A program made the translations under genes and the position numbers. From Alphaproteobacteria bacterium (GTDB lineage Bacteria; Pseudomonadota; Alphaproteobacteria; UBA9219): 52,092 nucleotides of DNA. The notes under the pieces were generated by a model. That model saw nothing but the letters and a program-made list of their open reading frames with translations. It did no database searches and was not told where the DNA came from. Shown piece after piece: positions 36,022 to 44,628 of this stretch (within the stretch, counting starts at the first letter, position 1; each line of letters opens with the position of its first letter). Where the stretch lies: positions 1 to 52,092 of the forward strand of contig JAGWIK010000015.1 in NCBI GenBank assembly GCA_028866275.1. Direction: 5' to 3'.

Positions 36022-37923
36022 TAAATTGACATTGCGCGGGGCCTGAATCATCACACGGTGGCGATGCTTGCCGCGCAGCATCGCGTAAGGCGCGGGGGCG
36101 GGGCCTAATACGCGGATATCGTCGCGTTGCGGCGCCGTGTCGGCCAGATGCTGCGCTGCCTTGATGACCGCGTTCAAATCTTCGCCCGACACGGTCAGGC
36201 TGGCCAGACGCCAATAGGGCGGCAGGCGATAGGCTTCGCGTTCGCGCAATTCGGCGTCCATGAAACCGTCGCGGTCGCCTTTCACAATCGCTTTCATCAC
36301 CGGATGATCGGGTGCCGTGGTTTGTAACAAAACGCGGCCCGCATCTTCGCCGCGCCCGCTGCGTCCTGCCATTTGCTGTAATAATTGAAAAGTGCGTTCG
36401 GCGGCGCGCGGGTCGCCGCCGGACAGCCCCAGATCGCCGTCGACCACGCCGACCAAGGTCAAACGCGGAAAGTGATACCCCTTGGCCATAATCTGGGTGC
36501 CGATCAGAAGGTCAAGCTCGCCGCGCGCCATTTTATCGACCAGTTCCTGCGCGCCTTGCGGCCCGTCCAGCGTATCGCTGGCCATAATGGCGTAACGCGC
36601 CGACGGCAAACGGGTGTGGATTTCTTCGGCCACGCGTTCGACGCCGGGGCCGCAGGCGGCGAATTTGCCTTCCGTCCCGCAGGCCGGGCATTTGGGGGGC
36701 AGTTTGGCGGCATAGCCGCAATGGTGGCAATGTAAACGGCCCGATTTTTTATGTTCGGTCAGCCACGATGTGCATTGCGGGCACTGCATCCTGTGGCCGC
36801 AGCCGCGGCATAACGTCAAAGGCGCATAGCCGCGCCGGTTCAAAAACAGCATCGATTGCCGGCCATCGGCCAGATTTTTCTGCAACGCTTCGAACAAAGG
36901 CGGGCTGATAAATTCCTGCGCCGACATTTTATACTGGCGCAAATCGACCAGATGAATGTCGGGCATGCCCGCGCTGCCGAAACGCTGGCGCAGCGTGACA
37001 TGGCCGTATTTGCCTTGCCGTACGTTAAACAACGTTTCCAGCGACGGCGTCGCGCTGGATAAAATCACGGGAATGCCGCCCTGATGCGCGCGCGCCACCG
37101 CCATGTCGCGGCCATGATAAATCACGCCTTCTTCCTGTTTATAGGCGGCTTCATGTTCTTCATCGACGACAATAAGGCCAAGATCGGGATAGGGCAGGAA
37201 CAAAGCCGACCGCGCGCCGAGGATAAATTGCGCCTGTCCTGTGGCGATGGCGCGCCAGTTCAGGCGGCGTTGCTTTTCGCTCAGCCCCGAATGCCATTCG
37301 ACGGGACGCGCGCCGAAACGCGCGGCGAAACGGTCGATCAACGCCGCCGTCATGGCGATTTCGGGCAGCATGACCAGGGCCTGTTGGCCGCGGCGGATAG
37401 TTTCGGCGATGGCCTCGCAAAAGACTTCGGTCTTGCCCGAACCCGTGACGCCGTCCAGCAAGGTCGTGCTGTACCCGCCGCCGATTTTGCCGGCCAGCGT
37501 TTGCGCGGCGTCGCGCTGGCTTTGCGTCAAATCGGGTTGATGATGCGCGGGATCGAAAACCGGACAGGTAAAAACATCTTTCTTTTTCGGTTCGATCAGC
37601 TTTGCGCTGCCGAACGCCATTTTCAAAACCGCGCCCGTGGGCGTCAGCGTATAATGCGCGACCCAGTCGATAAAATGCCGCGCGACATCGGGCAAAGGCG
37701 GCAGGTCGAGCGTGCGGATAACGGATTTCAGTTTTTCGCGCGGCACATGGCCGCCGCCGGGGCCCCAGACGACGCCGATCATCTGTCGCCCGCCGAACGG
37801 CACTTCGACATAGCTGCCCGCCGCCGGCATAGCGTCGCCGGGCAGGTAATCATAGGCCTCGGCCAGCGGCGCGGGCAGCAAAACCCGTATGGTTAAAGGG
37901 GGGGTGGCGGAAGGCGCGGTCAT
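35932..37923 (-). CDS. priA: Primosomal helicase PriA
   Basis: Restarts stalled replication forks by 3'-5' DNA unwinding and by loading the primosome. 663 residues, somewhat shorter than the 732 of E. coli. The N-terminal DNA-binding domain (1-110) leads to the helicase: GSGKT at 161-165, DEEHE at 254-258, and motifs [12 protein letters not shown]. Eight zinc-ligand cysteines stand in [13 protein letters not shown] and [17 protein letters not shown]. The start lies 47 bp from the divergent fructose-6-phosphate aldolase-like gene. Confidence 0.95.
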   Translation of the reverse strand: MTAPSATPPLTIRVLLPAPLAEAYDYLPGDAMPAAGSYVEVPFGGRQMIGVVWGPGGGHVPREKLKSVIRTLDLPPLPDVARHFIDWVAHYTLTPTGAVLKMAFGSAKLIEPKKKDVFTCPVFDPAHHQPDLTQSQRDAAQTLAGKIGGGYSTTLLDGVTGSGKTEVFCEAIAETIRRGQQALVMLPEIAMTAALIDRFAARFGARPVEWHSGLSEKQRRLNWRAIATGQAQFILGARSALFLPYPDLGLIVVDEEHEAAYKQEEGVIYHGRDMAVARAHQGGIPVILSSATPSLETLFNVRQGKYGHVTLRQRFGSAGMPDIHLVDLRQYKMSAQEFISPPLFEALQKNLADGRQSMLFLNRRGYAPLTLCRGCGHRMQCPQCTSWLTEHKKSGRLHCHHCGYAAKLPPKCPACGTEGKFAACGPGVERVAEEIHTRLPSARYAIMASDTLDGPQGAQELVDKMARGELDLLIGTQIMAKGYHFPRLTLVGVVDGDLGLSGGDPRAAERTFQLLQQMAGRSGRGEDAGRVLLQTTAPDHPVMKAIVKGDRDGFMDAELREREAYRLPPYWRLASLTVSGEDLNAVIKAAQHLADTAPQRDDIRVLGPAPAPYAMLRGKHRHRVMIQAPRNVNLSALLRHWLGNIKPLNKLRLIIDIDPYSFL

Positions 37924-37970
37924 GGGATATAAAAGAGCCGTCTTTTAAGTTTCAATGCAGGAGCAACACC

Positions 37971-38645
37971 GTGAAATTCTTTGTCGATACCGCCGATATT
38001 AACGACATCAAAGACTTGGCCGCAACCGGCCTTCTGGACGGGGTGACCACGAATCCGTCGCTTGTCGCCAAATCGGGGGCTGCCAGCTTTGTCGACCTGA
38101 TCAAGGATATTTGCAAGGTCGTTTCCGGCCCCGTCAGCGCCGAAGTCGGCGCGACCGATTACGAAACCATGCTGGAAGAAGGCTTGTTCCTGTCCAAACT
38201 GGCGAAAAATGTCGCGGTCAAGGTTCCGCTGACCCCCGCAGGGTTGAAGGTCTGCAAACATCTGTCCGGACAAGGCACGATGGTCAATGTCACTTTGTGT
38301 TTTTCGGCGGCGCAGGCCATTCTGGCCGCCAAGGCGGGCGCGACCTTCGTATCGCCTTTTGTCGGACGGCTGGACGATGTCGGCGAAAACGGCATGCAGC
38401 TGATTTCCGATATTTGCCAGATTTACGCGCAATATCCCGAATTCAAGACCGAGGTTCTGGTCGCCTCCGTTCGCAATCCGCAGCATGTCGTGCAGGCGGC
38501 GTTGATGGGGGCGGGCGTCGCGACCATTCCGCCGAACATCATTCGCCAGCTGTTCACGCACCCGTTGACCGATAAAGGTCTGGCGCAATTTGTGGCCGAC
38601 TGGGCGAAATGCGGGCAGAAGATCCTGCCGGCAAAGGCGGCGTAG
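37971..38645 (+). CDS. Transaldolase / fructose-6-phosphate aldolase-type protein
   Basis: 224 residues of the short TalC/FSA group of TIM-barrel aldolases. Start [20 protein letters not shown], then [29 protein letters not shown] containing the Schiff-base lysine, and [19 protein letters not shown]. Transaldolase activity in the pentose phosphate pathway is the likeliest role; fructose-6-phosphate aldolase activity is known for some members and cannot be told apart by sequence. A GGAG-like site (gcaggagcaac) precedes the ATG. Its end is followed by a REP-like palindrome. Confidence 0.9.
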   Translation: MKFFVDTADINDIKDLAATGLLDGVTTNPSLVAKSGAASFVDLIKDICKVVSGPVSAEVGATDYETMLEEGLFLSKLAKNVAVKVPLTPAGLKVCKHLSGQGTMVNVTLCFSAAQAILAAKAGATFVSPFVGRLDDVGENGMQLISDICQIYAQYPEFKTEVLVASVRNPQHVVQAALMGAGVATIPPNIIRQLFTHPLTDKGLAQFVADWAKCGQKILPAKAA

Positions 38646-38696
38646 CAAACGCGGTCAATCCGGCGTTGAAAGACGGGTCGGTCTATGAAAGGCCGG

Positions 38697-38716
38697 ATCC
38701 CGGCTTGCGCCGGGAT
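38697..38716. repeat. REP-like dispersed palindrome between talC-type gene and xerC
   Basis: ATCCCGGC-TTGC-GCCGGGAT: a perfect 8-bp stem with a 4-nt loop, inside the phrase whose translation gives PACAGMT, a well-known mark of dispersed repeats in proteobacteria. A T-run at 38723-38728 shortly after could make it work as a terminator for the aldolase gene. Only one copy was noticed in this window. Confidence 0.7.
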
Positions 38717-38744
38717 GACGTCGTTTTTTATGGGGCCGCTTTTC

Positions 38745-39689
38745 ATGACAAAGTCCGCCGACACGCTTCCCCTCGCCGATGATTTAATGGACGCCGTCGC
38801 GCGTTGGCGCGGCTGGATGTCGCTTGAAAAACGCATGGCGGCCAAGACGGTTGAATCTTACGGCTTCGATATACAAAATCTGTTTCGTTTTCTTGTCACG
38901 CATCGCGGGCGGCAATTGACGCTGTCGATGCTGGCCGATGTTACGCTCGGCGATTTGCGCGCGTGGCTGGCGCATAACGCGGGCGAGGCTATCGGCGCGG
39001 CTTCGCGCGCGCGGGCGGTGGCGGGGGTGCGCAGTTTCTTTCATTGGCTCGACCGCACCGGGCAGATGCACAACGCGGCCGTCGACGCGTTGAAAATGCC
39101 GAAGGTCGCGCGCCGCCTGCCGCGGCCGGTCACGGAAATTCAGGCGCAGGAAATCGTCATACAGGCAGAGCAGGGGCAAGACGCGTGGGTCGGCCTGCGC
39201 GACCGCGCGTTGTTCACGTTGTTGTATGGCGCGGGGTTGCGTCTGGGCGAAGCGCTGGGCCTGACGCGCGGCGGCATCAAACGCGACGGCCATATCACGG
39301 TGACGGGCAAAGGCGGCAAGCAACGCCGCGTGCCGCTCTTGCCGGTGGTGGCCGACGCCGTCGCCCGCTATCTCGCCGCCTGTCCTTACGCGTTGAAAGA
39401 CGATGATGCGGTTTTTGTCGGCGCGCGCGGCGACGCGTTGAATCCGGCGGTGGCGCAACGGCATTTACGCGCGTTGCGGCGGCAATTGGGTTTGCCCGAC
39501 AGCGTGACACCGCACGCGCTGCGCCACAGCTTTGCCACGCATATGCTGGCATCCGGCGCCGATTTGCGCAGCCTGCAGGAATTATTAGGTCACAGTTCCC
39601 TGTCGACGACGCAGCTTTATACGCAGGTGGATGCGCAACATCTGTCGTCGGTCTATCGCGCCGCGCATCCGCGCGCCAAGCAGGGGTGA
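38745..39689 (+). CDS. xerC: Site-specific tyrosine recombinase XerC
   Basis: Resolves chromosome dimers at dif together with XerD. 314 residues from the ATG at 38745; an upstream extension of the frame passes through the REP palindrome and is not coding. The N-terminal core-binding domain (residues 10-110) leads to the catalytic domain with the R-K-H-R-H/W-Y set: first Arg in GAGLRLGEALGL, Lys in VTGKGGKQRRVPL, HALRHSFATHML (His and Arg), LGHSSLSTTQLYTQV (His and nucleophilic Tyr). The end fits the XerC rather than phage integrase pattern. Confidence 0.9.
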   Translation: MTKSADTLPLADDLMDAVARWRGWMSLEKRMAAKTVESYGFDIQNLFRFLVTHRGRQLTLSMLADVTLGDLRAWLAHNAGEAIGAASRARAVAGVRSFFHWLDRTGQMHNAAVDALKMPKVARRLPRPVTEIQAQEIVIQAEQGQDAWVGLRDRALFTLLYGAGLRLGEALGLTRGGIKRDGHITVTGKGGKQRRVPLLPVVADAVARYLAACPYALKDDDAVFVGARGDALNPAVAQRHLRALRRQLGLPDSVTPHALRHSFATHMLASGADLRSLQELLGHSSLSTTQLYTQVDAQHLSSVYRAAHPRAKQG

Positions 39690-39701
39690 TTCATTTTATC
39701 C

Positions 39702-39730
39702 TTGTGCCGCAGGCGTTTCTGAGTCATAAT
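39702..39730 (+). promoter_or_regulatory. Promoter, first leader unit
   Basis: TTGTGC (39702-39707), 17-nt spacer, CATAAT (39725-39730). The ATG of the small peptide begins 7 nt after the -10, so the transcript would start at or next to the start codon. Confidence 0.5.
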
Positions 39731-39737
39731 CCCAAAC

Positions 39738-39800
39738 ATGACCAAGATGGTTGCCCATAACGCGCTTATGCGTTCCATTAAAAAGGCGATGAAGGCCTAG
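39738..39800 (+). CDS. 20-residue cationic peptide, first copy
   Basis: MTKMVAHNALMRSIKKAMKA. No ribosome binding site can precede it because the promoter leaves almost no untranslated leader, so if it is translated the message would be leaderless. Its stop TAG lies in the centre of an 18-nt palindrome. A second copy at 40248-40310 encodes MTMMFAPAALKRIIKKAIKA: same length, same stop, same Ile/Met-Lys-Lys-Ala ending, 9 of 20 residues identical, changes mostly conservative. Amphipathic and basic. It may be a leader peptide that couples ribosome position to the RNA fold downstream, or the apparent reading frame may be the 5' end of a structured RNA. Confidence 0.5.
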   Translation: MTKMVAHNALMRSIKKAMKA

Positions 39801-39852
39801 GCCTTCACACATCTCGCGTCCGGTTCCCGACGATCACGTTCCGCCCCGGGCC
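39790..39852 (+). ncRNA. Structured leader RNA, first copy
   Basis: Hairpin I is the perfect palindrome at 39790-39807 (7-bp stem, CTAG loop containing the peptide stop). Hairpin II pairs GTCCGG (39818-39823) with CCGGGC (39846-39851) and encloses 22 nt that differ from the second copy at a single base (CCCGACGATCACGTTCCG here). There is no T-run, so it is not a terminator. Further on, CCTTC (39881-39885) pairs with GAAGG (39890-39894) over the ribosome binding site of the next gene. That same CCTTCA could instead pair with TGAAGG of hairpin I, a possible switch. Confidence 0.55.
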
Positions 39853-39902
39853 TAATCCTCAAAAAACAATCCGATAAACACCTTCAACCGAAGGAGAATG
39901 CT

Positions 39903-40193
39903 ATGGGTGCGCATGCGCAAAGACATGCCGGGCAAGAGGATCTGCTTACGCCGGGAACAAAACTGGTTCTGGTCGAATTTGACGATAATCCGTTGGTGCT
40001 GGTGGGATTGCCTAGAAGGGTCACCGTCGGGGAAGCGTGGGACGCGGAACAGGAAGGCGATATCCCGCTGGTCAGCCTGTTGATCACCGTCGGCAGTTTA
40101 AGTTTTCGCCGCGACACATATTTGTTGATGACGCCGCGGCAGGTGCGCGCCCATTACCGGCGCGAAGATGCGGCCATCGTCGCCATATGTTGA
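39903..40193 (+). CDS. Small unknown protein A following the first leader unit
   Basis: 96 residues; AAGGAG 6 nt before the ATG fixes the start. The core LLTPGTKLVLVEFDDNPLVL, LPRRVTVGEAWDAEQEGDIP and YLLMTPRQVRAHYR aligns with the protein encoded at 40416-40781: both have LL-x-PG-x-x-L-x-x-VEF, LP-x-x-x-TV-x-E, D-x-E-x-(D/E)G-x-x-P, and (L/M)-TP-x-QV-x-x-(H/Y)Y. Mixed alpha/beta composition, no signal peptide or membrane segment. Family unknown; the two are diverged paralogues, each behind the same RNA leader. Confidence 0.65.
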   Translation: MGAHAQRHAGQEDLLTPGTKLVLVEFDDNPLVLVGLPRRVTVGEAWDAEQEGDIPLVSLLITVGSLSFRRDTYLLMTPRQVRAHYRREDAAIVAIC

Positions 40194-40211
40194 ATGAAAT
40201 CATTATGGGGC

Positions 40212-40241
40212 TTGCGGGCATTCGGAATATTTGCTTATAAT
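40212..40241 (+). promoter_or_regulatory. Promoter, second leader unit
   Basis: TTGCGG (40212-40217), 18-nt spacer, perfect TATAAT (40236-40241), 6 nt before the second peptide's ATG. It starts 18 bp after the stop of protein A. Confidence 0.6.
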
Positions 40242-40247
40242 GACGGC

Positions 40248-40310
40248 ATGACGATGATGTTTGCCCCCGCCGCGCTCAAGCGCATTATTAAAAAGGCTAT
40301 TAAGGCCTAG
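40248..40310 (+). CDS. 20-residue cationic peptide, second copy
   Basis: MTMMFAPAALKRIIKKAIKA, ending in TAG at 40308-40310 inside the palindrome. The first base is 7 nt from the perfect TATAAT, again predicting a leaderless message. Between the copies, third-codon-position and conservative changes are frequent while the length and the KKA-(I/M)-KA-stop end are kept, which favours translation over chance. It resembles small amphipathic helices; toxicity or membrane action is possible but unsupported. Confidence 0.55.
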   Translation: MTMMFAPAALKRIIKKAIKA

Positions 40311-40363
40311 GCCTTAACACATCTTCGTGTCTGGTTCCCGACGATAACGTTCCGCCCCAGACC
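40300..40363 (+). ncRNA. Structured leader RNA, second copy
   Basis: Hairpin I is the palindrome TTAAGGCCTAGGCCTTAA (40300-40317); relative to copy one the second base pair has changed from G:C to T:A on both arms. Hairpin II pairs GTCTGG (40329-40334) with CCAGAC (40357-40362), where copy one has GTCCGG with CCGGGC, so a C:G pair has become T:A and a T:G wobble has become T:A. Pairing kept through two-sided changes is direct evidence for an RNA fold. The 22-nt loop (CCCGACGATAACGTTCCG in its centre) is almost unchanged. Confidence 0.6.
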
Positions 40364-40415
40364 TCAAAATCCCCAAAGACAAAATAGTAAAAAATCTTCC
40401 CAGATGGAGTGAGTA

Positions 40416-40781
40416 ATGGATATGCATGTCGCCGCGGAACCCGGTCTTGGGCTTTTGCGTCCCGGTTTGTTGTTGCAGCGTGTCGAATTTAACGAGGTTG
40501 CTGCCGAATATTGCGGCCAATTGCGCACATTGCCTAAATCGTTGACGGTGGAGGAAGTCAAATTTTTTGATCCCGAAAAAGACGGCCCCGGCCCCGCGGT
40601 TATGGTGGCTTTGCGGGTCAATGCGCGGTCGGCCTTTTATAATGAAGGCACATCGATGATGTTGACGCCCATGCAGGTGCAACGTTACTACAAGCTGGCG
40701 TCGTCCCTTAAACTGCATAGATCCGGACGGCTTATGGCTGCGAAACTATTTCCCAGCTTGCATTGCGAAGCTGGAAAATAG
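40416..40781 (+). CDS. Small unknown protein B following the second leader unit
   Basis: 121 residues; GGAG 9 nt before the ATG. Paralogue of protein A: LLRPGLLLQRVEFNEVA, LPKSLTVEEVKFFDPEKDGP and SMMLTPMQVQRYYKLAS occupy the same order. It has about 25 more residues at the C-terminus (LKLHRSGRLMAAKLFPSLH), whose last codons form a long inverted repeat at 40746-40781. No known domain recognised and no membrane segment. Confidence 0.62.
   Translation: MDMHVAAEPGLGLLRPGLLLQRVEFNEVAAEYCGQLRTLPKSLTVEEVKFFDPEKDGPGPAVMVALRVNARSAFYNEGTSMMLTPMQVQRYYKLASSLKLHRSGRLMAAKLFPSLHCEAGK
40746..40781 (+). terminator. Long hairpin overlapping the stop of protein B
   Basis: CTATTT (40746-40751) and CCAGCTT (40753-40759) pair with AAGCTGG (40768-40774) and AAATAG (40776-40781), a 13-bp stem with one mismatch. 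A loose T-rich patch follows at 40795-40798. Could be a terminator or attenuator between protein B and the next gene. Confidence 0.45.
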
Positions 40782-40815
40782 ACAATCATTGCGGTTTTAA
40801 AATAAGGAAAATCAT

Positions 40816-41121
40816 ATGGCTAATTCGTCACCCAGAGACCATATTTTGCCGGTCGTTTATCGCCCGGATGCCGGAGATAGTTTTGCGGATATCCTGACCC
40901 GTCGGGTACAGGGCGAGGCCGCGGGCAAAGGCTGGACTCACCAATCGGTTGCGGTGCTTATATCCGACATTGTGTCTGCGTTCAGGCGCGCCGGCCCCGT
41001 TGTCGCGGGCGAGACTGTGGAAATTTCCGGAACCAAGACTGGGGACGAGAATAGAAGGGGACTGTGCGTCCGCGTCATAAATGGCGGCGGCCAAGTCCGG
41101 CACACGGTTTTTGTCCCTTAA
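40816..41121 (+). CDS. Small unknown protein, 101 residues
   Basis: AAGGA 10 nt upstream supports the ATG. Sequence has a helical middle (SVAVLISDIVSAFRRAG) and a beta-rich end (RGLCVRVINGGGQVRHTVFVP). It does not align with proteins A and B, but it continues the same gene row, 34 bp after protein B, and ends 6 bp from the convergent trpE stop. Not recognised. Confidence 0.55.
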   Translation: MANSSPRDHILPVVYRPDAGDSFADILTRRVQGEAAGKGWTHQSVAVLISDIVSAFRRAGPVVAGETVEISGTKTGDENRRGLCVRVINGGGQVRHTVFVP

Positions 41122-41127
41122 ACGGGT

Positions 41128-42627
41128 TTATTTCTCTTTCGCATAAGCCACGGCAATTTCCGCGGCGCGCAGCATGCTGCGCGCCTTGGCCGCGCATTCG
41201 CGATATTCGGCCTGCGGGTCGCTGTCGTACACTACGCCGCCGCCCGCCTGCACATACAGCGTGCCATCCTTGACGACGCCGGTGCGGATGGCGATGGCGG
41301 TATCCATTGACCCGTTGGCGCCGAAATAACCGATGCAACCGCCGTAAACGCCGCGCCGGTCGGGTTCCAGTTCGGCGATGATTTCCATCGCGCGGATTTT
41401 CGGCGCGCCGGACAGGGTGCCCGCCGGAAACCCGCCGATCAACGCGTCGATGGCGTCATATTTCGGGTCGAGTTCGCCTTCGACATTCGACACGATATGC
41501 ATGACATGTTTGTAATATTCGATGAAGTTGCGCGCGGTGACGTTAACCGTGCCCATTTTGGCGACGCGGCCGACATCGTTGCGGCCCAGGTCCAGCAGCA
41601 TCAAATGTTCGGCCAGTTCCTTGGGGTCGGCCAGCAATTCGGCTTCCAATTCTTGGTCGGTTTGATTGCCCGCGCCGCGCGGCCGTGTGCCGGCGATGGG
41701 GCGTATCGTCACTTTGCCGTCGCGCACGCGCACCAGAATTTCCGGGCTCGACCCGACGACGGAAAATGCGCCGAAATTGAAGAAAAACAAAAACGGCGAG
41801 GGGTCGAGGCGGCGGAGGACGCGATACAGCGAAAAAGGCGGCAAGGCGAAGGGGCGCGAAAAGCGCCGCGCCAGCACGACCTGAAAAATATCGCCCGCGC
41901 GGATATATTCCTTGGCGCGTTCGACCATGTCGATATAGGCGGATTCGGTCAGGTTGCAGGCGACGGCATCGTCGGCCTGCGGCAATGCCGGCGCGGCGGG
42001 TTCCAGCGGCAAGGGTTTCCGCAAATCCGCCAGCGCGGCGTCGAGCCGCGTCATCGCCGCGTCATAGGCCGCTTGCGGCGACGCGTTTTTGTCGAACCAT
42101 ACGGGGGTGGACAGGGTGAATTTGTTTTCGATCTGGTCGAAAATCGCCAGCAAGGTCGGGCGCACCATAATCGATTCCGGCACATCGACGCCCGCGGGTT
42201 GCGCGTCGGGCAGGGTTTCCATATAGCGCACCATATCGTAACCCAGATAGCCGAACAGGCCCGCGGCCATCGGTTGCGGTTGATCGGGATCGTCGATGCG
42301 GCTTTCGGCCAGAAGGGTTTTCAGATCGTCGAGCGGCGCGCGCGCCACGGGCACAAAGGCGTCGGGGTTCGTCAGGGCATTGCGGTTAATGACGACCGCG
42401 CCGCCGGATGTGCATCGCCACACGATGTCGGGGTCGCGTCCGATGATGGAATAACGTCCGCGGATGGCGCCGCCTTCGATGGATTCCAGCAAAAAGGCAT
42501 AAGGCCGCCCGTCGCCCAGTTTCAGCATGGCCGACACCGGCGTGTCGAGATCGCTGACTAGGCTCGCGGTCAGAACCTGATTCTGGCCTGCGTTCCAGCG
42601 ACGCAGAAAGACGGCATAATCGGTCAT
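41128..42627 (-). CDS. trpE: Anthranilate synthase component I
   Basis: Converts chorismate to anthranilate, first step of tryptophan synthesis, using ammonia from a TrpG subunit. 499 residues. N-terminal feedback-binding region includes LLESIEGGAIRGRYSIIG; the chorismate-binding catalytic domain has IAGTRPRGAGNQTDQELE, LGRNDVGRVAKMGTVNV, GGFPAGTLSGAPKIRAMEII and GGCIGYFGANGSMDTAIAIRT. Its start lies 8 bp after the ppiD stop, a coupling common in alphaproteobacteria. The usual trpG-trpD-trpC continuation is missing; downstream are convergent accessory genes. Confidence 0.95.
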   Translation of the reverse strand: MTDYAVFLRRWNAGQNQVLTASLVSDLDTPVSAMLKLGDGRPYAFLLESIEGGAIRGRYSIIGRDPDIVWRCTSGGAVVINRNALTNPDAFVPVARAPLDDLKTLLAESRIDDPDQPQPMAAGLFGYLGYDMVRYMETLPDAQPAGVDVPESIMVRPTLLAIFDQIENKFTLSTPVWFDKNASPQAAYDAAMTRLDAALADLRKPLPLEPAAPALPQADDAVACNLTESAYIDMVERAKEYIRAGDIFQVVLARRFSRPFALPPFSLYRVLRRLDPSPFLFFFNFGAFSVVGSSPEILVRVRDGKVTIRPIAGTRPRGAGNQTDQELEAELLADPKELAEHLMLLDLGRNDVGRVAKMGTVNVTARNFIEYYKHVMHIVSNVEGELDPKYDAIDALIGGFPAGTLSGAPKIRAMEIIAELEPDRRGVYGGCIGYFGANGSMDTAIAIRTGVVKDGTLYVQAGGGVVYDSDPQAEYRECAAKARSMLRAAEIAVAYAKEK

Positions 42628-42635
42628 AGGACGCC

Positions 42636-44516
42636 TTATTCCCCCTGTTGCCGCAGTTGGGCCATAAGCTCGGTATTGACGCGAACCGGGAATTGGCGGT
42701 GCAGGTAATCCAGATATTCGTCGAGAATTTCCTCGCCCATTTGTTGTTTAATTTCGGGGGCGATCATGCCTTTGCGCGGATCGGGTTTCGACATATCGGC
42801 ATCGACGATCGACGCCACGCGCGCGACGTAATCCTTGCCGCCTTGCGCCGCGACCGCCGTTTCGCCTTTGCCCAGACGCAACGCCTGTTGCACCAGATCA
42901 GGCGGCAATAACGCGTCCGTATCGCCGATTGCCGAAACCGGCGTCGATTGCCGCACCGTGACGCCCGCCTGCACGACGGAATCCAGCGGCTTGCCGGCTT
43001 TCAGGTCTTTCTCGACGGCGATGGCGACATCGTGCGCCTTGGCTTCGCGCGCGTGTTCCATCCAGTCTTTTGCGACGTCGGCCTTGACGCTGTCGAACGG
43101 CTTGACCGCGGCGGGGGTAATCTGGTCGGTGCGCACGACATAGTAATTGCCCTGCTTGTCGTCTTCGATGTTGCTGGTGTCGCCGGCATTCTGGGCGAAT
43201 GCGTCTTTCAGCATCGCATCTTTATCCGGAAATTCCGACGGGGTCTTGCCGTCGGGTGTTTGTCCCTGCGCGTCGACCGCGGGAATTTTGACGAGCCGCA
43301 GTTTCAGGTCGTTGGCGATGTCTTCGACGGCTTCGCCCGCGGCGATATCGTCGTCCATTTTGTTGACGATTTGCGTCGCCTGATCGACGGCGCGATCATG
43401 CAGCAACTCGGCGCGCAGGCTGTCTTTGACCGCGTCGAAGGACGGTTTGCCGGCGGGGATTATTTTCGTGACCTCGACGACATGCCATCCCAGCTGGGTA
43501 TGAATGGGGTCGCTGACGGCGCCCGATTTCATGGCAAAAACAGGCGTGGCCAGCGCGGGCATCAGGTTTTTCGCTTCCAGCGCATCCAGCGGCACGGCGG
43601 CGTCGCCGTCTTTCTTGGCGGCCTTGGCCAGATCGCCCGCCGCGCGCGCCTGTGCTGCCAATGCCTTGGCCTTGTCCTCATCCTGCAACACGACCTGCAC
43701 GATGTCGCGTTGTTCCGGATGCGCCAGCGTATCGCCTTTGTCGTCATAGGCTTTTTTAACATCGGCGTCGGATATGGTGATGTCCTTGGCGATGGCATCG
43801 GTCGACAGCGCGGCGATGGTCAGCGCGCGATATTCCGGCGCGGTGAAAAGCTGCGGGTTTTTGTCGTAAAAATCATGCAACGCCTTGTCGTCGGGCGCGG
43901 CGATGCCGGTCATCGCGTTCGCATCGATGGTGGCGACGTCGAGGATGCGTTTTTGCGCGCGGGCCTTGTACAGCGTGTCGATTTCGATCTGCGGCACGCT
44001 GCGGCTGCTGCTCAGCACGTTCAGCAAAACCTGGCGCGCCATATCGTGCTGGCCCTTGGCGACAAAGCCGGTTTCGCTTAATCCCTGTTGCTGCAGATAC
44101 ATGGCGAATAATTCGCGGTTGAACGTGCCGTCCTTGGCACGGAATTGCGGCACGTTGGCAATCATTTGCAAAACCGCCTGTGGCGGCACGTCGATATTCA
44201 GTTTTTTGATGTCCTGATCGATCAGGGCGCGATCGATCTCGCCGTCCAGCGTTTTATCCAACAGGCCGAATTGCCGCGCCTGCGCCAATGTCAGATCGGG
44301 GCTGATGGTCTGCCGCGCGCGCGCCACGGTTTGTTCAAAGGCGTGGTTCAGCATGCCGACGGTGATGGTTTCATTCCCCGCCTTGGCCACGGTTTGCTGC
44401 AGCGGGTTGCCGCGAAAAATGTCGCCGATGCCCCAGATGCCGAAGCTGAGAATCAAAAACATCATCAAGCCTTTGACGACCCAGGAATGGGCGAAATGGC
44501 GCATGGTTTGCAGCAT
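42636..44516 (-). CDS. ppiD: Periplasmic chaperone/isomerase PpiD
   Basis: Membrane-anchored periplasmic folding factor that receives proteins emerging from the Sec channel. 626 residues from the ATG at 44516; a longer open frame upstream runs into the tpiA promoter region and is rejected. Membrane anchor at about 14-33 (VVKGLMMFLILSFGIWGIGDIF), a SurA_N-like chaperone domain, then a parvulin-type domain around residues 230-350 that ends MKSGAVSDPIHTQLGWHVVEV. Divergent from tpiA with 112 bp between. Confidence 0.93.
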   Translation of the reverse strand: MLQTMRHFAHSWVVKGLMMFLILSFGIWGIGDIFRGNPLQQTVAKAGNETITVGMLNHAFEQTVARARQTISPDLTLAQARQFGLLDKTLDGEIDRALIDQDIKKLNIDVPPQAVLQMIANVPQFRAKDGTFNRELFAMYLQQQGLSETGFVAKGQHDMARQVLLNVLSSSRSVPQIEIDTLYKARAQKRILDVATIDANAMTGIAAPDDKALHDFYDKNPQLFTAPEYRALTIAALSTDAIAKDITISDADVKKAYDDKGDTLAHPEQRDIVQVVLQDEDKAKALAAQARAAGDLAKAAKKDGDAAVPLDALEAKNLMPALATPVFAMKSGAVSDPIHTQLGWHVVEVTKIIPAGKPSFDAVKDSLRAELLHDRAVDQATQIVNKMDDDIAAGEAVEDIANDLKLRLVKIPAVDAQGQTPDGKTPSEFPDKDAMLKDAFAQNAGDTSNIEDDKQGNYYVVRTDQITPAAVKPFDSVKADVAKDWMEHAREAKAHDVAIAVEKDLKAGKPLDSVVQAGVTVRQSTPVSAIGDTDALLPPDLVQQALRLGKGETAVAAQGGKDYVARVASIVDADMSKPDPRKGMIAPEIKQQMGEEILDEYLDYLHRQFPVRVNTELMAQLRQQGE

Positions 44517-44628
44517 ATTCAGGAGACCTTTCGGAGGAATCTTAACGATTTGTGAACTTCGGTTTATGATAAAGGGAGCTTGGAGTCGAGGCAACTTTTC
44601 TAACTCTTCCTTTACTAAGGGGGCGCGC

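Noticed and set aside
38685-38744. Upstream extension of xerC reading through PACAGMT
   Set aside because: The extra codons are a REP-like palindrome; family alignment begins after the ATG at 38745.
39790-39807. Palindrome at the end of the 20-codon peptide as a rho-independent terminator
   Set aside because: No T-run follows in either copy, and the compensatory changes fit a maintained RNA fold in a transcript that continues.
44305-44628. Upstream extension of tpiA into ppiD
   Set aside because: Overlaps ppiD on the other strand and has no triosephosphate isomerase similarity; the ATG at 44629 has a good binding site.
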